Source: Bifidobacterium breve | Lineage (GTDB): Bacteria; Myxococcota_A; UBA796; SXON01 | Direction: 5' to 3' | DNA: 47,980 nucleotides | Assembly (NCBI GenBank): GCA_943328795.2 | Contig: CALQBK020000015.1 | Span: forward strand, 1 to 47,980 | In this document: in pieces, positions 1-8,618 of the stretch | Position numbering within the stretch: the stretch's first letter is position 1 | How the letters are laid out: the number at the start of each line of letters is the position of its first letter | Program-made: the position numbers and the translations under genes | Notes under the pieces: generated by a model | Databases searched by the model: none | What the model was told of the DNA's origin: nothing | Seen by the model: the letters and a program-made list of their open reading frames with translations, nothing else

Positions 1-1792
1 CCATCTCCGCCTGTCGCAGCAGCGAGAGGAATACCACCGGCTTGAGCGCGACGAGTAGCCTCGCCTCTACGTCGGCGAGCGGCTTCAAGTGCCCCGGATC
101 GGTGACCGCCTGCCGGGCCATCCGCACGCAGTCGTTCGCCAGCCGGTTGCACTCCGCCAATCCCCGCCCCATTTCCCTCGTCCGGTCCAGCATCTTCTGC
201 TTCCTGGCGAGCAGGTCCACAGACCCGAGCGCCTCCTCGATCGCGGCCTCCACGGTCACCGCGGCGCCGAGGTGGCGTTCGATCGCGGTGGCGAGGGAGA
301 CGTGCTCCATGCCGTCGATGTAGGCGCCGCCTTCCGTGGCGTTCAGGAACCGCAGGCCACGCGTGTCGGCCTGGACAAACCCCGTCATCCACGTCCGGAA
401 CCGCTCGAAGGCGCCGGACGTCTGGACCTTGCCACCGAGGTATCCCCGGGTCTCCACGATCGGTTCGGCGGCGAGCGTCCGGTTCGCCTTTTCCACCATG
501 TTGGCCAACCCTGCGCCCAGGCCAGCGAACCCGAAGGATTGGCCGTCTCCGCTCACCTCGACCTTGAGCGCGGCGTCCACGCCCAGGCTCGAATAGTACT
601 TGTCCCCAGAGAACGCGAGGTCCTGCCCGATCAAGATGATGGGGTCGCACCCCCACTCGGCGGCGAGTGCCAGCGCGCTGCAGGCGACCGACCCGCCGCT
701 TGGGAGCTGGGCGTTGTCCCCGAGCCCCCGGTAGATCCACTCGTCCAGGCGACTGTTGCCCCCGAACGTCATGATCCTTCGCGCCGGGAGCGAAAAGAGA
801 TCGGGGTGGACCGTGGCCCCGAGGATCAGGTTCACGTCCTCCACCGGGCAGTTGTCGAAGTGGTAGCGTAGGTCCTGGGCATCCAGGGCCAAGCACACGT
901 CGGGGACCACGCCGGCCCCCGAGAGGGCCGACATCGCATGGGAGGAGGTCATCAGGAGAACCCGGTCCCGAATGGCCGGCACGAGGTGGATGTTCTTGTC
1001 GAGCGAGGGCCCCGGCGAGGCGATGATGCACGGCTTTCCTCGGAAGGCGTCCCGCAGTGCGTCGATCGACGGATGGGACGCGATCTCCGGCAGGTTCGCC
1101 GCGCCCTGGAGGATCCAGAGCGGCCCCATGGCGTTGAGCGTGAGCTTCCCCGTCGAGAGCCGGTCGGCCTCCGTCTTGAACAGCGTGCTCACCTCGTCGT
1201 AAAGCTCGGCGGTGACCGCCGGATCGTCCAGTCGCCAGCGAACGGTTCGACGCGGCGGGCGTCCCGCGACCGCCCCGACCGACCGCACGAGCTCGGACAA
1301 CGTCCGGAGCACCACGACCTCCTCCGGGAGCTCGCCTGCCCTCGCCCCGGCCGGCAGGTACGCGAACAGCCGCCTCTGGCCCATGTCCAGCAGCGAGCGT
1401 GCGCGCCCCCCACCACCGCCGCCCACGAGGAGCAGCATGTCCACCGCGAAGTCCCAATCCTCGGGCAGCCTGCCCCCGATCGCGTCCCGCGTGTCGGCCG
1501 GTGCGGAGCTCTCCGCGTCGAGCCAGCCCTGGACGACGACGCTCCCGGCCTGGACCCGCGCCATGGCCGCGCGGGTCCGAGCCATGCTCCCCGCCGGGAT
1601 GTTCACCGGGGGGGACGCCCGCAGCAGGGCGTTCGCCTCGCCGACGGTCGCGTGAAGGTGCCGGGACCGTCGCGCCAGCGCCCTGGCCAACGCGACATCG
1701 CCGGCGTCGATTGCCACGCACGTCTGCTCATAGACGTCGGCGAGCACCTCGAGGCTCGAGTAGAGCGGCTGCAGCGGGTCCGGAGCTTCCAT
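1..1792 (-). CDS. maf: Maf-family (DUF115) flagellin glycosyltransferase, 3' end cut by window edge
   Basis: Probable motility-associated glycosyltransferase of the Maf/DUF115 (MptE-like) family. In other bacteria these cytoplasmic enzymes attach nonulosonic-acid sugars to Ser/Thr of flagellin before export. I read one unbroken frame from the ATG at 1792; the stop lies beyond position 1, so at least 597 residues exist. The family signatures are clear: CIIASP followed by GPSLDKNI at residues 261-268, PDVCLALD at 297-304, and IILIGQDLAFSG at 385-396. A run of six glycines occupies residues 124-129. It is the last visible gene of a minus-strand group with a GT4 glycosyltransferase and a methyltransferase, and the flagellin gene lies in the same island about 15 kb away. 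Flagellin glycosylation is therefore the natural reading. The sugar donor and acceptor sites cannot be told from sequence. A 12-bp interrupted hairpin lies just upstream (1805-1840). Confidence 0.85.
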   Translation of the reverse strand, partial: MEAPDPLQPLYSSLEVLADVYEQTCVAIDAGDVALARALARRSRHLHATVGEANALLRASPPVNIPAGSMARTRAAMARVQAGSVVVQGWLDAESSAPADTRDAIGGRLPEDWDFAVDMLLLVGGGGGGRARSLLDMGQRRLFAYLPAGARAGELPEEVVVLRTLSELVRSVGAVAGRPPRRTVRWRLDDPAVTAELYDEVSTLFKTEADRLSTGKLTLNAMGPLWILQGAANLPEIASHPSIDALRDAFRGKPCIIASPGPSLDKNIHLVPAIRDRVLLMTSSHAMSALSGAGVVPDVCLALDAQDLRYHFDNCPVEDVNLILGATVHPDLFSLPARRIMTFGGNSRLDEWIYRGLGDNAQLPSGGSVACSALALAAEWGCDPIILIGQDLAFSGDKYYSSLGVDAALKVEVSGDGQSFGFAGLGAGLANMVEKANRTLAAEPIVETRGYLGGKVQTSGAFERFRTWMTGFVQADTRGLRFLNATEGGAYIDGMEHVSLATAIERHLGAAVTVEAAIEEALGSVDLLARKQKMLDRTREMGRGLAECNRLANDCVRMARQAVTDPGHLKPLADVEARLLVALKPVVFLSLLRQAEM

Positions 1793-1804
1793 CCGACGAA
1801 ACTA

Positions 1805-1840
1805 CCACGCGGCGCGGCTCTCCGCCGCCGCGCTGCGTGG
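1805..1840. other. Interrupted hairpin between the GT4 gene and maf
   Basis: CCACGC and CGCGGC pair with GCCGCG and GCGTGG, 12 bp with a 2x2 internal loop and an 8-base loop, in a 62-bp gap. No T-tract is present. It may mark a weak terminator, an mRNA processing site or a leader structure of maf. Confidence 0.45.
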
Positions 1841-1854
1841 CGCCGCAGGGCAGT

Positions 1855-2847
1855 TCACCGCGCGCTGCGTGCGCCGGGCAGTCCCCGCCACTTCTGGCGT
1901 GCAACCTCTATCGCGCCGTCAAAGCGCTCGGCGAACAGCCGGACATCGAACCGCCGGCGGATGGTCTCGCGCGCCGCGGCCCCCATCTTGCCCGCCAGCT
2001 CGCGATCCTCGAGGAGGAGCCGAGCGAACGCGTTGACCTCCTCCGGGTCATCCGAGGCAAAGCCGTTGACGCCGTGCTCGATCGGCGAGGACGGATGCCG
2101 GTTCGACAGGATGGGCAGACCCGCGGCCATCGCCTCGAAGGTCGCCATGTTGTAGCCGTCCTCGAGCCGGGGATCCGCGGTGTGGACGAAGAACCGGTGA
2201 CTAGCCAGGATCTGCTTCAGATCCCCCCAGCTTCGCGACGGGAGCACGTCGGGCATGTCCGGATTGTGGCCGACGAGGCGCACCGGAATCCCGGCGAACG
2301 CCGCCTCGTGGAACGGCCAGTACAGGACGGCCGACTTGACCCGGATCTGGTTGGCGATCCGAAGCCCGCAGGCGAGGTGCCCGCTCCAGGGACCGTACGC
2401 GGCGGGGTCGGCACCGAACGGGATCACCTCGTGGGGGATGCCCCAGGAGCTCCCCTTCAACGCGGAGACCGCCACCACGTGGATGCCAAGCTGCTCCGTG
2501 TAGCGCTCCAACTGCCGGACGTCCGGGCGCTCAAGGAGCCCCTCTTGGGCCATCCTGCCATCGAGCGTGCCGTGCAGCACCAGGACGCGCGGCGCATCAA
2601 TGGTCTTGACGTCGAGCAGGTCCGAAACGCCGTGCGCGATGATGCATCCGTACGCGACCTTCGACGCGAGGGCCTCGTCGAGGCGCAAGAGGGTGGCCCC
2701 GCGCGGCACGGGCCGCACGTTTCGGTCCCACTGCGCAGTGTACCGACCGGCCAGCCCGTCGATGACGTGCAGCGGCCGGTGCAGGTGCTCGAGCTGGTGA
2801 ACCCAGGCCTCGTGGCAGTTCAGGGTGAGCAGCGGGGAGTTGCGCAC
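1855..2847 (-). CDS. GT4-type glycosyltransferase (GT-B fold)
   Basis: Retaining glycosyltransferase of the large GT4/Glycos_transf_1 group, about 330 residues and probably cytoplasmic. The C-terminal Rossmann half carries the typical acidic motif EDGYNMATFEAMAAG near residues 230-245, where two Glu residues bracket the nucleotide-sugar site. It is followed by a short loop (PILSNRHPSSP) and the usual SDDPEEVNAF segment. The N-terminal half is divergent but has the sequence VLHGTLDG and a linker VIPFGAD typical of the family. I chose the GTG at 2847 because a GAGG-like ribosome site lies just before it and because it avoids overlap with the preceding gene's stop at 2873. An upstream GTG at 2868 is possible. 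Placement between a methyltransferase and maf suggests a role in building or attaching a flagellin glycan, but another surface glycan cannot be excluded. Confidence 0.8.
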   Translation of the reverse strand: MRNSPLLTLNCHEAWVHQLEHLHRPLHVIDGLAGRYTAQWDRNVRPVPRGATLLRLDEALASKVAYGCIIAHGVSDLLDVKTIDAPRVLVLHGTLDGRMAQEGLLERPDVRQLERYTEQLGIHVVAVSALKGSSWGIPHEVIPFGADPAAYGPWSGHLACGLRIANQIRVKSAVLYWPFHEAAFAGIPVRLVGHNPDMPDVLPSRSWGDLKQILASHRFFVHTADPRLEDGYNMATFEAMAAGLPILSNRHPSSPIEHGVNGFASDDPEEVNAFARLLLEDRELAGKMGAAARETIRRRFDVRLFAERFDGAIEVARQKWRGLPGARSAR

Positions 2848-2872
2848 CCGCCTCGGTGGACCGCGCACCGGG

Positions 2873-3772
2873 CTATCGCCCGGCCCGCGCGGCCTTGCGC
2901 CACGCATCGGCGCGGGCCCGGTCGCCAAGGGCCTCGGCGGCGTCCGCGCAGAGCTCGAGCCCACCCGGATCGCCCGGGTGGAGCCGCAGCCAACCTACGG
3001 CCTGGCGGAGCGCCTCGGTGGGCTGGCCTGAGCCGAGGAGCACCCCGACGTGGGCGCTGAGGAGCCGGGCACCGTCGCTGCGCCCCCGAGCCGCCGCGAG
3101 CACCGCGATCGCGCCGCCGAGGTCGTCGCTCGCGCAGCGCTCGGCGGCGACGGAGATCGCGGCTTCGCCGTCGACCAAGCTGCTGGCCGGGGCGGGAAAC
3201 GGGCGCGGGACGAACGGCCTCGTGATCGCCGCGCCCACGGAGCCCGTGCTCTCGAAGAGGAAAACTTCGACATGGTCGTTCGGCTCGTCGATGAAGGGAC
3301 GCAGCGTGTTGAGAAGGGTGTAGGGCGAATACCACGCCTTGTGGTCCGGATGCACTTGCTCGTGGAACACGCCGTCGACACGCCCGCCGCGGCTCGACCA
3401 CTGGAAGCTGGGCGCCGTGAGGAGGTACTGGCGGGCCCGCACGGAGAAGATCTCCTCGAGAAAGGCCCCCGGGTCGCGGGTGTGCTCGAGCACCTCCGGC
3501 ACCAGCACGAGGTCGTACTCGCGGGAGATCTCGCCGGCGTGCGTGTAGTACTCGCCGGGCACGAAACGACGCAGGACGTCGATCCCCTCGGCGCTCACGT
3601 CGAGCCCATCGAGCCGGTCCGCGTGGCGGGCAAGGAACAAGTGGAGGTTTTTGTCGGGATCGAACACCGGCACGTCACAACAGCCCACGTGGAGTACACT
3701 GCGTCCCGCGCAGCGCTCGGCAAGCAGCGGGCGCCGGTCCTTGACCTCGACGACGTCTACCTGGTGTTCCAT
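2873..3772 (-). CDS. Class I SAM-dependent methyltransferase with a C-terminal repeat region
   Basis: The N-terminal domain is a class I S-adenosylmethionine methyltransferase. A glycine-rich motif I variant, VLHVGCCD, is at residues 26-33, an acidic residue that should bind the ribose is at D58 (LDGLDVS), and YDLVLVPEVLEH at 86-97 is the post-motif II segment. The last 90 or so residues (about 205-299) look like two to three degenerate TPR helices (AAERCASDDLGGAIAVL, then GQPTEALRQAVGWLRLHPGD). The ATG at 3772 puts the fold immediately at the N-terminus. In-frame ATG 3808 and GTG 3838 are alternatives, and 3838 would abut the stop of the upstream gene. Its place with two glycosyltransferases suggests methylation of a sugar or of a glycosylated protein, possibly flagellin. 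The substrate is unknown. Confidence 0.75.
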   Translation of the reverse strand: MEHQVDVVEVKDRRPLLAERCAGRSVLHVGCCDVPVFDPDKNLHLFLARHADRLDGLDVSAEGIDVLRRFVPGEYYTHAGEISREYDLVLVPEVLEHTRDPGAFLEEIFSVRARQYLLTAPSFQWSSRGGRVDGVFHEQVHPDHKAWYSPYTLLNTLRPFIDEPNDHVEVFLFESTGSVGAAITRPFVPRPFPAPASSLVDGEAAISVAAERCASDDLGGAIAVLAAARGRSDGARLLSAHVGVLLGSGQPTEALRQAVGWLRLHPGDPGGLELCADAAEALGDRARADAWRKAARAGR

Positions 3773-3838
3773 GAATCCCGTGGAACGCAATACCTGCGAG
3801 AGGAGCATGCCGGCCAGATAACCGGACGCGCACCCCAC

Positions 3839-6800
3839 CTACGCCCGGCCGCCCCCGGCGAACGCCCGGAGCACCGCCAGCGGATCAGTCACCACGGAGC
3901 GGAGGGAGCGTTCGGCGTCGATGCAGGCGGCGACCCGCTGCTGCTGGAGACGGAGCTCCCGAACCAGCGCCTCGGGCAGGTCGCCAGGGAGCACTGCGAC
4001 CAACGCCCCCAGCACCTCGGCGGCGAGCGCCGGAGGCTGCGACGCCAACGGCTCGAGCACCTCGCGGAGCAAGGATGTCCGAACCTCGACAGCCGCCAGC
4101 ATGCGGGCGACGAGGTCCACCCAGCCCGGCGCGGCCCACCCGCTGGCCGCAGCCCCGACGATGGCGGCGCCGATCGCCGCCTGGACGCCCGGGTCGGGGT
4201 CACGGTCATGCCCGTCCTTTCGGAGACAGAGTGGGTCGAGGAGGTAGCGCACGGTGGCGTCGTCCAGGCCCCCGGTGCCGCCGAGGGCCTCCACCGCGAG
4301 CGTACGGAAACGCGCGTCCGGCTCCCGACAGGCGATCGCCCGGAGCCTCGAGCCCATGCGAGCGTCGGCCGCGTGCTGGGCGAGGAGCTTCAGCGCCGAT
4401 GCGCGGACTCGCCGATCGTCCCGGTGATCGGGCCGTCGCGCAAGGCGGAGCTCCAGCTCCAGCATCCACCGCTCCGGGCCTGGAGCAAGCTGGCCCATGA
4501 CCGTGACCGCCGCCGCCCGAACGGCGGCGTCCCCATCGGCTTCGACGACGCGGGCAAGGGACGGAAAGGCCCTGCGATCCGCGATCTGCCCGAGCGCGGT
4601 GATCGCGGCGCACCTCACACCGGGGTCCCGCTCGGCGCCCGCGTCGAGGGTGCCCGCAAGCGCCGCGACAGCGCCCGGATCGCCTATCGAGCCGAGGGCG
4701 ATCGCCGCGGAGGCGCGCTCCGCTGGGTCAGTCTCCGGGTCACGGAGGAGGTGGGAGAGGGGGCCGACCGCCGCGGTGTCACCGATGCGGCCCAGCGCAG
4801 CGGCGGCAGCGTCCCGGACCACGCCATCGAGCTCGATCGAGGGGTGAAGTGACCGGATCAGCGCGGGGGCCGCCGCGCGATCCCCAATCTCGCCGAGCGC
4901 TGTCGCCGCAGATCCGCGCACGAAGGCGTCCGACTCGAGGCCAAGCACCCCCGCGAGAGCGGGGACGGCAGCGCGCGCCCCGATCAGGCCGAGCGCCTTG
5001 GCCGCCGAGCCGCGGACGACGGGGTCCTTCTCCGCCCCGGGCTCGAGGACGTGAACCAGTCCGGGGATGCCCGCCCGATCGCCGATCGCTCCGAGGGCGC
5101 CGGCCGCGGATCCGCGCACGACCGCGTCAACATCGACTTCGAGGGCCCGTACGAGGCCGCTGACCGCGACGCGATCGCCGATCTGCCCCAGCGCGCTGGC
5201 GGCCGAAGCGCGGACGAAAGCATCCTGCTCCGCTTGGAGCGCCCGGGACAGGGCGGGGACAGCGCGGGGATCCCGGATCTGGCCGAGGGCATCCACCGCG
5301 GAGGCACGTACGTTGGCATCGGCCTCACCCCCCGGGTCAAGCACCGCGGAGAGCGCGGGGACCCCGTCCGGGTCGCCAATCCGCCCGAGCGCGTTGGCCG
5401 CCGAGGCTCGGACCCTCGCCTCGCTCTCCCCCCCGGGCGCCAGCACCCGGGCGAGCGCCGGGATGGCAAGGCTATCGCCGATGTTGCCGAGGGCGTTCGC
5501 AGCCGACCCGCGCACCCGAGGCTCGGCCTCGATCGCCGGATCGAGCACGAGCGCGAGCGCGGGGAGTCCGCGGCGATCCCCGATGTGCCCGAGAGCCGTG
5601 GCCGCGGAGGCACGCACCCGCGGTTCCGGGTCGACCCCGGGTTGGAGGACGCTGGCGAGGGCCGGGACGGCGCTCCGGTCCCCGATCTGGCCGAGAGCGT
5701 TCGTCGCCGATCCTCGGACCTTCGGCTCAGGCTCGACCCCGGGGACGAGCACCTGGGTGAGCGCGAGGATGGCGCCAGCGTCCCCGATCTGGCCGAGCGC
5801 GTTCGCGGCGGCTCGCCGGAATGGCCCCTTGGCGAGCCGTAGTTGGCGGATCGCCCCGGCAAGGGGATCACCGCCGTCCTGCTCTGGCTCCCGCTCGGCC
5901 TCCTTGACCGAGCGCGCGCGGAGATCCTCGAACCGCCCCACCGTCAGGGTGCGCCGCAGCAGCCCGGAGCGGACCGCCTGGTACATTGGCAGGTCAGTGG
6001 TCTCCACCGTGTCGAGGAGGCCGTGTTGGAGAGCCTCCCGCAGCAGCGGGCCAGGGAGCGCCACGAGACGTTCGATCGTCCTGTTTCCCGGACCGCGCTC
6101 AGCGCCCAGACTGCGTCCGACCGCCACCCAGCACTCGGCCTGCAGCGACGGGGATAGCACTCCGCGGTTCGCGACGACGACGCCCGGAAGAAGGTCCGCC
6201 CTGCCCCGCCAGGGGGCCTCCAGGAGCAAGCTCCGGGCGGCGCGCTCTGGGTCGTGATGCAGGCCCACCCAGTCCGCACAGAATTGCTCCGGGCCCTCGG
6301 CGTGCCAGGCGAGCGCGGGCAAGGGCTGGCCCCGAAAGGCGAGCGCGAGATGGAGGGAAACGTGCGAGTCGTGAACGAAGCGCCAGCACCCAGCCCCTGC
6401 CGGGGCCAGCAGGCAGCGCGGCAGCGTAGCATGGAGCGCTGGAACGTCCGGCCAGACCGCGCGAAGGGCAGCGGAGAGCTGGTCCAGCTCGAACTCACCG
6501 GAGCGAAGGGACAGCAGCGCAGCCGCCACGCACAGCGTCTTCAGGCGCTCGGCAGTCCAGTGGTCGCCCTGCGAACAGCGCCAGGCGAGCTCCCGCGCGG
6601 CCAGCAGCGCGCCCGCTCGACTTTTTGGAAGCGAGGGCGAGTCGAGCGCCTCGAGGAGCGGCAGGAGCATCGCGAGCACCCACGGGTTCGACGCGCTCCC
6701 CTCCAGCCCCGCAGCCGAGATCCGCGCGAGCGCCGGCCCCGCCGGGACCCCGTGCTCGTCGAGGTAGCGGCTGATCTCCTGCCCGGAGAGCGCGGCGAAC

Positions 6801-7420
6801 GAGAGGCGGCTCGGCGCGGGTTCTAGTCCCCGCGGCTCCCGCCGGGCCGTGACGACGATCGGGAAGCGGCGCGGGCTCCCGAGGAGCCGGCCCAGGTACT
6901 CCGCGCCTTGCCGGGGGTTGCCGGGGAAGAGGTCGTCCCCCGCGTCGATGAACAGCACGATCGCCCCCCGCTTCACCCGAGCGCGCCACAGGGCCTCGTC
7001 CACGTCCGGCGGACACAGCGACAGCACGAGTGCCCGGGCATCCTCCGGGGGCCCGGGCCACGACGGGGAAGCCGGGGTCAAGCAGGCGCAGGCAATCCCC
7101 TGCTGGAGCAACCGGACCATCAACTCGACTACCATGCTGGTCTTGCCGCTCCCCGGAGGCCCGACGAGCACCCAGCTGCGCGGGCTCGCCTGCTCGACGG
7201 CCGCAGCGAGCATCGCCTGGAGCCGCTCGAAGGCGACAGCCACCGGTTCGAGGGGCACCGGCTCGTCGATCCCATCGGCCCAGGTCCGCAGCGACAGGAA
7301 ACCGGGCACGCAGCGAAGGCGGAGTCGCTCGAGGTAGCCGGCGAAGCCGGACGGGGGGGCAATCGGGGCGCGAGCCTGACTATCGGACAAGGCGTACCGT
7401 GGGAGGGGCGAAGTTAGCAC
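3839..7420 (-). CDS. STAND/NACHT-like NTPase with long HEAT-repeat array
   Basis: Large protein (about 1193 residues from the GTG at 7420) in two parts. The N-terminal part is a P-loop NTPase with Walker A GPPGSGKTS at residues 87-95 and Walker B IVLFIDAGDD at about 134-143. A following segment, SFAALSGQEISRYLDEHGV, resembles the NACHT helical region. Residues roughly 525-1045 form a PBS-lyase/HEAT array of at least thirteen units of 31-34 residues with the recurring core NALGQIGD..AVPAL. Tandem HEAT units usually form a protein-binding solenoid, so this looks like a signal-transducing STAND ATPase with a built-in sensor or scaffold. The start is uncertain: the longer frame opens only with TTG at 7516, and no convincing ribosome site precedes GTG 7420. 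It is the first gene of the minus-strand group ending in maf and diverges from a porin. A target or trigger cannot be inferred. Confidence 0.8.
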   Translation of the reverse strand: MLTSPLPRYALSDSQARAPIAPPSGFAGYLERLRLRCVPGFLSLRTWADGIDEPVPLEPVAVAFERLQAMLAAAVEQASPRSWVLVGPPGSGKTSMVVELMVRLLQQGIACACLTPASPSWPGPPEDARALVLSLCPPDVDEALWRARVKRGAIVLFIDAGDDLFPGNPRQGAEYLGRLLGSPRRFPIVVTARREPRGLEPAPSRLSFAALSGQEISRYLDEHGVPAGPALARISAAGLEGSASNPWVLAMLLPLLEALDSPSLPKSRAGALLAARELAWRCSQGDHWTAERLKTLCVAAALLSLRSGEFELDQLSAALRAVWPDVPALHATLPRCLLAPAGAGCWRFVHDSHVSLHLALAFRGQPLPALAWHAEGPEQFCADWVGLHHDPERAARSLLLEAPWRGRADLLPGVVVANRGVLSPSLQAECWVAVGRSLGAERGPGNRTIERLVALPGPLLREALQHGLLDTVETTDLPMYQAVRSGLLRRTLTVGRFEDLRARSVKEAEREPEQDGGDPLAGAIRQLRLAKGPFRRAAANALGQIGDAGAILALTQVLVPGVEPEPKVRGSATNALGQIGDRSAVPALASVLQPGVDPEPRVRASAATALGHIGDRRGLPALALVLDPAIEAEPRVRGSAANALGNIGDSLAIPALARVLAPGGESEARVRASAANALGRIGDPDGVPALSAVLDPGGEADANVRASAVDALGQIRDPRAVPALSRALQAEQDAFVRASAASALGQIGDRVAVSGLVRALEVDVDAVVRGSAAGALGAIGDRAGIPGLVHVLEPGAEKDPVVRGSAAKALGLIGARAAVPALAGVLGLESDAFVRGSAATALGEIGDRAAAPALIRSLHPSIELDGVVRDAAAAALGRIGDTAAVGPLSHLLRDPETDPAERASAAIALGSIGDPGAVAALAGTLDAGAERDPGVRCAAITALGQIADRRAFPSLARVVEADGDAAVRAAAVTVMGQLAPGPERWMLELELRLARRPDHRDDRRVRASALKLLAQHAADARMGSRLRAIACREPDARFRTLAVEALGGTGGLDDATVRYLLDPLCLRKDGHDRDPDPGVQAAIGAAIVGAAASGWAAPGWVDLVARMLAAVEVRTSLLREVLEPLASQPPALAAEVLGALVAVLPGDLPEALVRELRLQQQRVAACIDAERSLRSVVTDPLAVLRAFAGGGRA
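4400..5850 (-). repeat. DNA-level tandem array encoding the HEAT units
   Basis: Coding repeats of about 93-102 bp, each translating to a 31-34 residue HEAT unit whose core is xALGxIGDxxAVPAL. Adjacent units are similar enough that copy-number change by recombination or assembly collapse is plausible. No unit contains a stop codon. Confidence 0.75.
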
Positions 7421-7539
7421 GACGGAAACCGGGCATCCGCCTGAACCTTCACGCCACTCCGCATTGCGGCAGGCGGGAGGCCGCGTGACATTCGGGTCCG
7501 GGCAAGCCCGCGACAAAACTCCTCCGACGAAGGCCCGAC

Positions 7540-8613
7540 ATGCTGCTCCTGCTGCTCCCCTGTCTCATCGCCCGCGCGCAGGCTGACCCGGGCGCCCCGC
7601 TCGCCGACCAGCCTTTCACCGCCCGCCCGTTCGGCTACCTGATCGGATCGTTCTCCCCAGTGCCGGCCGTCGCGGCTGCCAACGACGGCTTCGAACTCGA
7701 CGCGCACCTCGGGGCCGAGGCCCGCTTGAACCTCGGAACGGCCGGACAGATGGGCGCCCTGGTGGAGGCGCGCCTCTCGCCAACGCCCTCATTGAAGGAC
7801 GGCCTCGCGTTCTACCGGCCCGCGCCGTTCCTCCGCCTTGACCTTGGCCAGTTCAAGGTGCCCTACTCCGTGGGCTTCCTCGCGTCGGAGACGCGGCGGC
7901 TGCTCCCGGCCCCCCCACTCGCCGACGCCGGGATGGTCGGGCGCGACGTCGGCTTCATGGTGACGGCCTCCTTGCCGATCAAAGGGGCGAGCCGCGCGAG
8001 CGCCCAGCTCGCCGCCTTCAACGGAGAGGGCCCGAACGAGCTGGGGAACGCGGACTTGCACTACCTCTACGCGGTCCGCGCGATGATCACGCCCCTCGGC
8101 GCGCGGTCCCGGCCGTACGAAGGCTCAGACGGGTCGCTCTACCTCGGGCTCGGCGGGGGCATGCTCTACAACCGGATCCACCCAGCCAGTGGCTCCGAAC
8201 GGCTCTTCCAGTACGGCGCTGACCTGCAGTTCGCGTGGAACGTCCTGTCTCTCCAGGGGGAGTTCCTCTACGGGCAGCACACTGCGCTGGGCCTTGCGAG
8301 CACGGACTACGACCAGGTCGGTGGCTACGGGATGATCTCGCTGTTCATCCCGTTGCCCTGGGTGAAGGACCACCTCCAGCTCGTCGGGCGGTACGGCCGG
8401 TCGGACCCCAACGACAGCGTGTCGGGGGCGGCGAGTGAAGACGAGTTCGTCGCCACGCAGGAGATCACGGGGGGCCTGAACCTCTATTGGTTCGCGGCGC
8501 CGGGCCCGTTCAACGACGTGAAGCTCCAGGCGGCGTACTCGCACTTCGACGAACTGGCGGGCCGGGCGTTCCGCAACGACCGCCTGTTGGCGGCTGCAAG
8601 CATACGGTTCTGA
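7540..8613 (+). CDS. Outer-membrane porin (phosphate-selective O/P-like beta-barrel)
   Basis: A 357-residue outer-membrane barrel. Residues 1-16 are a short Leu-rich signal peptide ending in ARAQA. The mature part alternates polar and hydrophobic residues through many strands and ends in aromatic phenylalanine (ASIRF), the outer-membrane assembly signal. The block FLRLDLGQFKVPYS followed by DVGFMVTASL is typical of the porin O/P family, where such proteins pass phosphate or other small anions. The substrate here is inferred only at family level. It is a single gene on the plus strand, divergent from the HEAT NTPase across a 119-bp gap (7421-7539) and convergent with the kinase gene (5 bp between stops). 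No clear promoter was recognised. The 5' gap holds a small hairpin (CGGGC-AA-GCCCG near 7497). Confidence 0.75.
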   Translation: MLLLLLPCLIARAQADPGAPLADQPFTARPFGYLIGSFSPVPAVAAANDGFELDAHLGAEARLNLGTAGQMGALVEARLSPTPSLKDGLAFYRPAPFLRLDLGQFKVPYSVGFLASETRRLLPAPPLADAGMVGRDVGFMVTASLPIKGASRASAQLAAFNGEGPNELGNADLHYLYAVRAMITPLGARSRPYEGSDGSLYLGLGGGMLYNRIHPASGSERLFQYGADLQFAWNVLSLQGEFLYGQHTALGLASTDYDQVGGYGMISLFIPLPWVKDHLQLVGRYGRSDPNDSVSGAASEDEFVATQEITGGLNLYWFAAPGPFNDVKLQAAYSHFDELAGRAFRNDRLLAAASIRF

Positions 8614-8618
8614 CGCCG

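Noticed and set aside
89-2155. Long plus-strand open frames opposite maf and the GT4 gene
   Set aside because: They are antisense shadows in GC-rich DNA: Arg/His/Pro-rich translations with no family signature, while the minus strand carries clear Maf and GT4 motifs.
3050-4852. A 600-residue plus-strand frame opposite the methyltransferase and HEAT genes
   Set aside because: It is the mirror of the HEAT repeats, low-complexity and without any recognisable domain; the minus-strand protein is well supported.
7379-7386. A TCCGATAG box on the minus strand
   Set aside because: It lies inside the HEAT coding region and has no -35 partner 11 bases away.
7500-7542. A sigma-28-like match before the porin (AAAACTCC, 11 bases, CCCGACAT)
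   Set aside because: The -35 and -10 are poor and the -10 would overlap the start codon; no other evidence links the porin to motility.
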